From assembly GCF_030540835.1 (NCBI RefSeq), contig NZ_JAUOEK010000084.1, positions 62,001 to 126,000 of the forward strand: 64,000 bases of DNA, given 5' to 3'. The DNA comes from Flavivirga aquimarina (GTDB lineage: Bacteria; Bacteroidota; Bacteroidia; Flavobacteriales; Flavobacteriaceae). Below, one piece after another: positions 8,473 to 15,790 of the stretch. Both the position numbers and the translations under genes were made by a program. The notes below the pieces were generated by a model. The model was not told the DNA's origin, searched no databases, and saw nothing but the letters and a program-made list of their open reading frames with translations. Numbering within the stretch: the first letter of the stretch is position 1; each line of letters starts with the position of its first letter.

Positions 8473-10116
8473 TTAAAGCTTGTTTATTTCAATGTAAAAA
8501 TCTCGATCAACATTAAAAGATATGATTTCTGATTCTAATGATATGGTGTTCCAGTCAGATTTTGGAAATAGCCATTGTTCTTTTTCATTAATACTAACTT
8601 GAATAGGCATGTCAAATTTGTCAACAGTATTTGTCCAACGATATTTCAATGTATTCTTATCAATGGTATATTCAAGTGTTGGAATTTTTGTAGTTCTTAA
8701 ATATTGATTAAAAAACGCAGTTAAGTCGATACCAGTTTTCAGGCTCAAATAATTTTCAATTTGTTGTGTTGTTACAGTTTGATGGTAAAAGTCTTTATTC
8801 AATCCGCGTAAAATGTTCCGCCACTTTTCGTCATTTTCAATAAGCTGTCTAAGCGTATGCAACATGTTAGCTCCTTTATTATACATGTCGCCAGAGCCTT
8901 CTTTGTTAACATTGTAATGACCTATTATTGGTTTATCATTTCGAATATTTTTTCGAGTACCAATTACATATTCAGATGAAGCCTCTTTACCGTAATAATA
9001 ATCTACAAATAAGTTTTCAGAATACGATGTAAAGCTTTCATGTATCCACATGTCTGCTACATCTTTATAAGTAATGTTATTAGCAAACCACTCATGTCCG
9101 GATTCATGTATAATAATAAAATCGAATTTTAGACCCCATCCTGTGCCAGATATATCTTTACCTAAGTAACCTTTTTTATATTTATTACCGTAAGTCACAC
9201 TACTTTGGTGTTCCATGCCTAAATAAGGGGTTTCAACCAGTTTGAAACTGTCTGCATAAAAAGGGTATGGACCAAACCAATGCTCGAAAGCTTTCATCAT
9301 TTTAGGAGCATCTTTAAAATGCTCTTTGGCTTTCTCTAAATTATCTTTTAAAACATAATAATCCATATCTAAACGACCTCCTAGTCCATAATACACTTCA
9401 GAGAAATTAGCATAATCACCAATATTGATATTAACGCCATAATTATTAATGGGGTTTTTTACGAACCAATGATACGTTTTTGTGTCTCCATATTGCTCTA
9501 TACGTTTTAATCTGCCATTAGAAACGTTCATTAAATTTTTAGGAACATTAACACTAATAAGCATACTATCTACTTCATCGTACATATGGTCTTTACATGG
9601 CCACCATACACTAGCACCTAAACCTTGGCAAGATGATGCTACAAAATGGTTTCCATTTAGGTCTTTTTTCCATGAAATACCACCATCCCAAGGTGCTCTG
9701 ACAGCTTCTTTGGGGTTTCCGCTATAATATATATCTATAGAATTTACATCATCTGCTTTTTGTTTATCAATCAGATTTATAAAATGCGCATTGCCGTCAT
9801 ATTTTATGTTTAATTCTTTGCCATTCTGTATGGCTTTGGTAAGTTTTAGTGGGGGTTGTAAATCAATTTGAATGACCGAATCCCTTTCTAAAACTGTATA
9901 TTGAATTGTGTTTTTTCCCGAAATGAATTTTTTATCCGGGTCTACTTTAATATCTAAATGATAATAGGTTAAATCCCACCATGCACGTTCTGGAGTAATA
10001 GAACCCCTTAATGTATCCTGTCTGGTGAAACTATTTTTTTCTGAAAGTAAGTTTTGAGCGTTAATCGAAATACATGAAATTATGAAGAAAAGTAATATAT
10101 ATAAACGATGGACCAT
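8473..10116 (-). CDS. M1-family zinc metallopeptidase, secreted
   Basis: A 547-residue aminopeptidase-like protein with a signal peptide (MVHRLYILLFFIISCISINAQ). The zinc site is HESGH (H337, E338, H341) with the third ligand E360 in WIHESF, the correct HExxH-x18-E spacing for M1. The exopeptidase GxMEN box is replaced by GMEHQSSVTYG. The protein lacks the long C-terminal domain of PepN and is a compact version seen often in Bacteroidota. The start is set at the ATG at 10116, because the in-frame TTG at 10134 overlaps a perfect minus-strand TAATTTTG promoter element (plus positions 10133-10140). It presumably trims peptides in the periplasm. Confidence 0.92.
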   Translation of the reverse strand: MVHRLYILLFFIISCISINAQNLLSEKNSFTRQDTLRGSITPERAWWDLTYYHLDIKVDPDKKFISGKNTIQYTVLERDSVIQIDLQPPLKLTKAIQNGKELNIKYDGNAHFINLIDKQKADDVNSIDIYYSGNPKEAVRAPWDGGISWKKDLNGNHFVASSCQGLGASVWWPCKDHMYDEVDSMLISVNVPKNLMNVSNGRLKRIEQYGDTKTYHWFVKNPINNYGVNINIGDYANFSEVYYGLGGRLDMDYYVLKDNLEKAKEHFKDAPKMMKAFEHWFGPYPFYADSFKLVETPYLGMEHQSSVTYGNKYKKGYLGKDISGTGWGLKFDFIIIHESGHEWFANNITYKDVADMWIHESFTSYSENLFVDYYYGKEASSEYVIGTRKNIRNDKPIIGHYNVNKEGSGDMYNKGANMLHTLRQLIENDEKWRNILRGLNKDFYHQTVTTQQIENYLSLKTGIDLTAFFNQYLRTTKIPTLEYTIDKNTLKYRWTNTVDKFDMPIQVSINEKEQWLFPKSDWNTISLESEIISFNVDRDFYIEINKL

Positions 10117-10182
10117 TATTTTAGCTTTGCTCAAAATTAAATAAAAAGGTTCTTAAGAATTTGTTAATGTTTAATTAGAGGT

Positions 10183-11523
10183 TTAATCTCTAAAGACTTT
10201 GTTAGGAAATACAACAACACTTTCAAAACCATTTTCATTAATTGATGCGATTCCGAAAAAATAATTATCAATAACAATACCATCTAATGTAAATTCTGAA
10301 ACATCTCCAACATACCTACTATAATCCCAAGTTGGAGAGGTGGTGCTTCTCCAGTAAATTTTATAACCTTTGGCTCCATCAACCCTATCCCATTTAAATT
10401 TAGCAGCAGGTTCTACAATACCTCCTATACTAACATTTTTGGGCGGAGGAGGGGCAGAAGCTAAGCTTGCCATATTTATAACGTTTACTGCGGTGAGTTT
10501 TTTTGCATAATCGAAATTTACATGAGCAATAACATCACCATATTTTATGCCATTTTCTTCACGGATGTCCTGATGCTGTTGTGTGTAGTTTTCGTGTGCT
10601 TCCATAATACGGATTCCGGCATACCCCAAATCGTTAAAAGGGCGGTGGTGGCCGCCACGACCAAATCTATCTAACCTGTAAACCATCATAGGATTCATTT
10701 CCGGCATATACATTTTTGTGGTTTTATAAACGTAACGTGCTAACTGACGTGAAATACCATCGACTTCACCTCCATAAAACCGACGTAGTGTTCTCTCACG
10801 TTCTGTTTCATTTGGAGGAACTGGTTCAGAAAATATTCTAAAAGTTCTATTATCTATAACACCATCAACACCTTTAATATTCCCAATCATATCATTATTA
10901 AAAACACCAATAATATCCCATGCTTTTTCTTGAGCATATTTTGCTAATCCGGCACCACCAAAAAGTCCTTGTTCCTCTCCAGATAGGCCAACATAAACAA
11001 TACTGCTTTCAAATTTATATTTAGATAATACTCTGGCAGCTTCTATAGCACCTGCCATTCCAGATGCATTATCATTGGCTCCGGGCGCATCTGTTGTAAA
11101 ATCCATAGTATCGCTGGCACGAGAATCAATATCACCGCTCATAATAATATAGCGATTGGGGTATTTAGTTCCTTTTTGAATAGCAACCACATTAACCACC
11201 CAGGCATCATGTGGTACACGATTATTACCTTTTTTAGTAACGAAATCTTTTTGGTAAAAGACTTCCAGGCAATTATTGCAATCTTTTGAAATAGTTTCAA
11301 ATTCCGATTTTATCCATCGTCTGGCTGCGCCAATACCTCTAGTTTTAGAAATGGTATCGCTAAAGGTGTTTCGTGTTCCAAAATTTACAAGTGTTTGAAT
11401 ATCTTTCTCGATCCGTTTTTCGGAAACGGTTTCAATGATATTATACAATTGTTGATTTGTTTGTGCAGATAAAAAGACACTTAAAAACAGGAATAAACCT
11501 GTAACTGTAACCGTTGTTTTCAT
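10183..11523 (-). CDS. M28-family metallopeptidase, secreted, with C-terminal fibronectin-like domain
   Basis: The 446-residue protein has a signal peptide (cleavage near LSAQ) and an M28 catalytic domain (about residues 35-340). The bridging aspartate is in PGANDNASG (D151), and the general base and zinc glutamates are in GLSGEEQGLFG (E183, E184). A C-terminal histidine lies in RGGHHRPF or MEAHENY. The first zinc ligand, normally histidine in a GHxDS motif, is aspartate here (SGDIDSR, D131). Residues from about 345 to the end look like a fibronectin type III module (FKWDRVDGAKGYKIYWRST). It probably releases amino acids from peptides outside the cytoplasm. It follows a DUF6265 gene by 4 bp, suggesting one operon. 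Confidence 0.88.
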   Translation of the reverse strand: MKTTVTVTGLFLFLSVFLSAQTNQQLYNIIETVSEKRIEKDIQTLVNFGTRNTFSDTISKTRGIGAARRWIKSEFETISKDCNNCLEVFYQKDFVTKKGNNRVPHDAWVVNVVAIQKGTKYPNRYIIMSGDIDSRASDTMDFTTDAPGANDNASGMAGAIEAARVLSKYKFESSIVYVGLSGEEQGLFGGAGLAKYAQEKAWDIIGVFNNDMIGNIKGVDGVIDNRTFRIFSEPVPPNETERERTLRRFYGGEVDGISRQLARYVYKTTKMYMPEMNPMMVYRLDRFGRGGHHRPFNDLGYAGIRIMEAHENYTQQHQDIREENGIKYGDVIAHVNFDYAKKLTAVNVINMASLASAPPPPKNVSIGGIVEPAAKFKWDRVDGAKGYKIYWRSTTSPTWDYSRYVGDVSEFTLDGIVIDNYFFGIASINENGFESVVVFPNKVFRD

Positions 11524-11527
11524 GTTA

Positions 11528-12010
11528 TTATTTAGTATAATTAAACTTGACAGTTTCTATAGAACCGTTTTTTTGATGTATATCTACATATACATTCATT
11601 TCATTATCGCTTACTTTTTCAAAAGACATACCTTCGAAAATCACCTTGTTAGCAGTTATTTCTTTAAGAGGAAAATCTACTGTTTCGTCTTTTGTTTCCC
11701 ACCCTTTTAAATCATTATTGAAATGTTTTAATTGAAGTATGAGCGTGTTTTCTACTTCACGAATTATTTCAATTTCATAAAATGACACTTTATTATTATT
11801 GATTAATTTAAATGTTGCCATCATAGAACCACCGGAAGGTTCGCTCCAGTTTTCCTCGGTAATTCCTCCAAATGCCTCTCCTTTCCAATTCCCGGAAATC
11901 CATGAAATGTTTTCTAATTTGGGTTCTAGTGTTTTTTTTACTTGAGCTTTACAAGCTAAACTATAAAAAGAAACAATCACAATTAATACAATTACAATAT
12001 TTTTTTTCAT
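11528..12010 (-). CDS. DUF6265 family protein, secreted
   Basis: The 160-residue precursor has a signal peptide (MKKNIVIVLIVIVSFYSLACKAQ) that could be processed by either signal peptidase, since a cysteine sits at residue 20. The mature part is the small beta-rich domain recognised by WISGNWKGEAFGGITEENWSEPSGGSMMATFK, the DUF6265 signature. Function is unknown; the fold is probably lipocalin-like. It is the first gene of a likely operon with the M28 peptidase, whose start codon lies 4 bp after its stop. Confidence 0.82.
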   Translation of the reverse strand: MKKNIVIVLIVIVSFYSLACKAQVKKTLEPKLENISWISGNWKGEAFGGITEENWSEPSGGSMMATFKLINNNKVSFYEIEIIREVENTLILQLKHFNNDLKGWETKDETVDFPLKEITANKVIFEGMSFEKVSDNEMNVYVDIHQKNGSIETVKFNYTK

Positions 12011-12135
12011 AACCTTATGTTTTAAATTGTTTTATAGTATTAAGACGTTTGTGATGTTTAAAATTGAGACAAATTTTTTAAGTTTAACTTATGACTGTAA
12101 TTTAGTGAGCTATGCTAACGGATATGAAATATAAT

Positions 12136-12169
12136 AAAAGCGCTTCGAAAATAAATCCAAAACGCTTTT
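12136..12169 (-). terminator. Possible terminator of the beta-oxidation operon
   Basis: A 7-bp stem (AAAAGCG at 12136-12142 against CGCTTTT at 12163-12169) with a long loop lies just after the acyl-CoA dehydrogenase stop on the minus strand and is followed by a short T-run. It is a weak hairpin. Confidence 0.35.
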
Positions 12170-12199
12170 AATTGAGTTAGTCACCACTTATATTTTACA

Positions 12200-14011
12200 C
12201 TAAAAACAGTATTTATTTTCTTTAGTTACTTTATCTGCTATAATATTTCTTAATTCTATAATATTAGGCATGTTTACATATTTAATGTAACGCTTTAAGC
12301 CCACAAGCATCATACGTTGTTCATCTCCTGTAGAGAATGAAATGATGGAGTGCTTTCCTGCCGTTTCAATAACATCAATGGCATGGAATAAATTTAATTT
12401 AGCCATGGCAATCTGTTCTTTTACTTGATCTTCACCTTCCTTTTTGGCCATTTTTTCGGCACGAAGAATGGCAGATTCTGCTAAATAAATCTGTATTAAA
12501 ATATCTGATGCTGCTAACATTAATTGTTGTTGCTCTTCAATTTTTTCACCGTATTTCTGTAAAGCAGCTCCGGCCACCATTAAAAAGAGTTTTTTAAGAT
12601 TCTTTATAATGTTTTTTTCTTCTGAAAATAATTCAGAATAATCTGGAACCTCAAATGATGGAATTCCGACCAATTCATCTTTTACTGCCATAGCAGGTGT
12701 TAATACATCTACATGGCCTTTCATGGCTTTTTTAATAAGCATACCAATGCTTAGCATTCTATTGATTTCATTGGTACCTTCATAAATCCTTGCTATACGA
12801 GCATCTCGCCATGCCGACTCAATAGGTGTTTCTTCAGAAAACCCCATGCCTCCAAAGATCTGAATACCTTCATCTGTACATCTTTGCGTATATTCGGAAA
12901 CAGCTACTTTTAAAATAGAACATTCAATAGCATATTCTTCAACACCTTTTAATTCTGCTTCTTGGTGGGTATCTTTTCCATTATTCTGGCGTAAAGTAAT
13001 ACGGTCTTCTATATTTTTAGCAGCTCTGTAACTGGCGGCTTCACCTACCCAACAATTAGTAGCCATTTCTGCTATTTTCTGGCGAATGGCTCCAAAACTT
13101 GAAATGGGTGTTTTAAACTGAATACGTTCATTAGCATATTTGATAGATTCGGTAATAGTACGGCGTTGTGCATCTAAACAGGCAGCCGCTAACTTTATAC
13201 GACCAACATTTAGAGCATTCATGGCTATTTTAAATCCATTACCTCTAGTTGATAACATATTTTCAACAGGTACAATGGTTTCATTAAAGAAAACCTGACG
13301 CGTAGAAGAAGCACGAATACCTAATTTATGCTCTTCTTCTCCCATGGTAATACCATTAGGGTTTTCTGGGTCATATTCTATTATAAATCCGGTAATATTT
13401 TTATCGTCTTCTATACGTGCAAAAACAATCATTAAACTACAAAAACCGGCATTAGAAATCCACATTTTTTGTCCCGTGATTTTATATGTTTTTCCATCTT
13501 CAGATAATACTGCTTTGGTCTTTCCAGAATTGGCATCGCTACCAGCACTAGGTTCGGTTAAACAATACGAACCAAACCATTCACCAGAGGCTAATTTTGG
13601 AACATATTTTTGTTTTTGTTCTTCGGTACCATAAAGCGTAATTGGCATAGTACCAATACCAGTATGCGCCCCAAAAGCCGTACTAAAAGAACCCGTTGCA
13701 CCAGAAATATAATCGCATACAAGCATTGTATCAACAAACCCCATACCCATGCCACCGTATTCTTCGGGGACAGAGATACTTAAAAAACCAAGTTCTCCGG
13801 CTTTACGCATACAAGACTCGGTTAATGCATAATCTTTGGCCTCAAAACGTGGTTTGTTTGCCCAAATTTCTCTATCAACAAACTCAGTCACAGCTTCTTT
13901 CATCATTAACTGGTCTTCGTTGAAATCTTCAGGAGTGAATATATCTTCACAATTGGTCTCTTTTACAAGGAATTGTCCGCCACGTAAAATATCTTTTTCT
14001 GATGTTTCCAT
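12200..14011 (-). CDS. Acyl-CoA dehydrogenase
   Basis: A 603-residue flavoenzyme that oxidises acyl-CoA to trans-2-enoyl-CoA, the first step of fatty-acid beta-oxidation. Visible blocks are CLTEPSAGSDANSGKT and KMWISNAGFC (FAD and substrate contacts), IQIFGGMGFSEETPIE, and the catalytic glutamate in IYEGTNEINRM. A helical extension of about 150 residues follows the dehydrogenase core, as in Bacillus FadE-like enzymes. The start is placed at the ATG at 14011 (METSEKDILRGGQF); an in-frame codon 16 positions earlier would add a hydrophobic, unconserved leader. It is the last gene of the beta-oxidation operon. Confidence 0.93.
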   Translation of the reverse strand: METSEKDILRGGQFLVKETNCEDIFTPEDFNEDQLMMKEAVTEFVDREIWANKPRFEAKDYALTESCMRKAGELGFLSISVPEEYGGMGMGFVDTMLVCDYISGATGSFSTAFGAHTGIGTMPITLYGTEEQKQKYVPKLASGEWFGSYCLTEPSAGSDANSGKTKAVLSEDGKTYKITGQKMWISNAGFCSLMIVFARIEDDKNITGFIIEYDPENPNGITMGEEEHKLGIRASSTRQVFFNETIVPVENMLSTRGNGFKIAMNALNVGRIKLAAACLDAQRRTITESIKYANERIQFKTPISSFGAIRQKIAEMATNCWVGEAASYRAAKNIEDRITLRQNNGKDTHQEAELKGVEEYAIECSILKVAVSEYTQRCTDEGIQIFGGMGFSEETPIESAWRDARIARIYEGTNEINRMLSIGMLIKKAMKGHVDVLTPAMAVKDELVGIPSFEVPDYSELFSEEKNIIKNLKKLFLMVAGAALQKYGEKIEEQQQLMLAASDILIQIYLAESAILRAEKMAKKEGEDQVKEQIAMAKLNLFHAIDVIETAGKHSIISFSTGDEQRMMLVGLKRYIKYVNMPNIIELRNIIADKVTKENKYCF

Positions 14012-14051
14012 TTTTAATAGTTTAAAGAAGAAAGAAAATAGAAAATAGACT

Positions 14052-14414
14052 CTAACCAAGTCTGTTTTGAAATCCCATAGTCATTCTTTGGAACTCTTCT
14101 ATTTTTTCTTCTAGTATGTTTAATGTTTTATTGTTTATATATTTTCTATGATGTGCTACTAATAATTGTGTGTCTAATTCAAAAGATGAACCTAAAGAGA
14201 TATCTAAAAAATGACTGAAAGATTTATCTGTTCTAGAAGATCCTTCAGCAATATTGCTAGGCATCGAAATTGAACATTTGCTCATTTGAGAACTTAAATC
14301 GAATCTTTCATACTTTGGAAAGCCTAATAATATATCAGAAATACTATTTGTGATTTCTAGACCAAGTTTCCAGATTTTTAAATTTTTGTAGTTATGTCTT
14401 CGTTTTGCACACAT
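14052..14414 (-). CDS. Four-helix-bundle protein (S23/bAvd-like)
   Basis: The 120-residue protein matches the four-helix-bundle family, first known from proteins encoded in 23S rRNA intervening sequences and related to the Avd accessory protein of diversity-generating retroelements. The landmarks are NYKNLKIWKLGLEITNSISDILLGFPKYERFDLSSQMSKCSISMPSNIAEGSSR, where the region IAEGSSR is the family signature, then ELDTQLLVAHHRKYI. Members form pentameric barrels that may bind nucleic acid. It sits between the thiolase and acyl-CoA dehydrogenase genes, on the same strand, where nothing in the pathway needs it, so it looks like an inserted passenger. Confidence 0.88.
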   Translation of the reverse strand: MCAKRRHNYKNLKIWKLGLEITNSISDILLGFPKYERFDLSSQMSKCSISMPSNIAEGSSRTDKSFSHFLDISLGSSFELDTQLLVAHHRKYINNKTLNILEEKIEEFQRMTMGFQNRLG

Positions 14415-14463
14415 TTTAAAGTCTATTTTCTTTTATCTCTTTTCTATAGTCTTTTTAAGTTTA

Positions 14464-15654
14464 TTAATTTAAAAATTCAAATATGCCACAGGCTCCTTGT
14501 CCGGTTCCAACACACATAGTAACAGCGCCATATTTTCCTTTCATGTTGCGTTTGCGCATTTCATCAAATAATTGCACCGATAATTTTGCACCTGTACAGC
14601 CAAGCGGATGCCCCAGAGCTATAGCTCCTCCATTTACATTTACAATATCCGGATTGAGGTCTAATTCTCTAATCACTGCTAAAGATTGGGATGCAAATGC
14701 TTCATTTAATTCTATAAGCTCTAAATCTGATTGTTGTAATCCTGCTTGTTTTAATGCCTTTGGAATGGCTTTTACAGGACCTATTCCCATAATACGTGGT
14801 TCAACACCAGCAGCTGCATAGTTGACTAAACGCGCAATAGGTTCCAGATTTAATTCTTTTACCATGTCTTCACTCATCACCATAACAAAGGCAGCGCCAT
14901 CACTCATTTGAGAAGAGTTTCCAGCCGTTACACTACCTCCGGCAGCAAATACAGCTCGTAATTTTGCTAAAGCCTCTTTATTGGTTCCGGCACGAGGCCC
15001 TTCATCTTTTGTAACGGTATATGTTTTAGTCGCTTTCTTTCCATTGGAATCTATATAAGTCTGTTCTACTTCAATAGGCACAATTTGGTCTTGAAAACGG
15101 TTTTCAGCCTGGGCTTTTAAAGCCTTCATATGTGAATTATATGCAAATTCATCTTGGTCTTCGCGAGAAACCTTAAATTGGTTTGCGACAGCTTCTGCTG
15201 TATTTCCCATACCCCAATAATAATCTTCATGACCTGCTTTTACAATGTCATAATTTAACTCAGGTTTAAACCCCGTCATAGGTACAGCACTCATGCTTTC
15301 TGCGCCACCAGCGATAATACAATCAGCCATTCCGGATTGTATTTTTGCTGTAGCAATACCAATGGTTTCAATACCCGACGAGCAAAAACGATTTACAGTA
15401 ACTCCGGGAACATCGACACTATCTAATCCCATTAAGGAAATAAGACGTGCCATATTTAAACCTTGAGAACCTTCTGGCATAGCATTGCCCACAATAACAT
15501 CGTCTATACGGGTTTTGTCTAATTGTGGCAGCTCTTTCATCATATACTGAATGGTTTCTGCAGCCAATTCATCAGTTCTTTTAAAACGAAATACCCCTTT
15601 TGGAGCTTTTCCAACTGCTGTTCTGTATGCTTTTACGATATATGCTTGTTTCAT
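14464..15654 (-). CDS. Acetyl-CoA C-acyltransferase (3-ketoacyl-CoA thiolase)
   Basis: A 396-residue thiolase that cleaves 3-ketoacyl-CoA with CoA to give acetyl-CoA and a shortened acyl-CoA, the last beta-oxidation step. The nucleophilic cysteine is in VNRFCSSGIETIG, the glycine-rich block with the catalytic histidine is GGAIALGHPLGCTGA, and the second catalytic cysteine is in CVGTGQGACGIFEFLN at the C-terminus. Length is normal for the family. It lies downstream of the hydroxyacyl-CoA dehydrogenase gene, separated only by a 132-bp inverted-repeat element, so both are probably in one transcript. Confidence 0.95.
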   Translation of the reverse strand: MKQAYIVKAYRTAVGKAPKGVFRFKRTDELAAETIQYMMKELPQLDKTRIDDVIVGNAMPEGSQGLNMARLISLMGLDSVDVPGVTVNRFCSSGIETIGIATAKIQSGMADCIIAGGAESMSAVPMTGFKPELNYDIVKAGHEDYYWGMGNTAEAVANQFKVSREDQDEFAYNSHMKALKAQAENRFQDQIVPIEVEQTYIDSNGKKATKTYTVTKDEGPRAGTNKEALAKLRAVFAAGGSVTAGNSSQMSDGAAFVMVMSEDMVKELNLEPIARLVNYAAAGVEPRIMGIGPVKAIPKALKQAGLQQSDLELIELNEAFASQSLAVIRELDLNPDIVNVNGGAIALGHPLGCTGAKLSVQLFDEMRKRNMKGKYGAVTMCVGTGQGACGIFEFLN

Positions 15655-15657
15655 ATT

Positions 15658-15789
15658 AGCCCCCTAACCCCCAAAGGGGGAATTCCTATTAGGGGTCAAT
15701 AGGGTTTTATTTATGTGTTAATTTCAATTTTTTATTCAGAATATAAATCCATTTTCTTTTTAAAGTCCCCCTTTGGGGGCTAGGGGGCT
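15658..15789. repeat. MITE-like element with 24-bp terminal inverted repeats
   Basis: Left end 15658-15681 and right end 15766-15789 are inverted copies with 23 of 24 bases matching (AGCCCCCTAACCCCCAAAGG and so on). Each end is itself a small G/C-rich hairpin. The 84-bp middle is A+T-rich and non-coding. The element fills the whole gap between the thiolase start (15654) and the stop of the upstream gene (15791). In RNA it could fold into one long hairpin. Confidence 0.8.
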
Positions 15790-15790
15790 T

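Noticed and set aside
10117-10134. Upstream TTG start for the M1 peptidase
   Set aside because: The TTG overlaps the promoter -7 element and would place residues before a good signal peptide.
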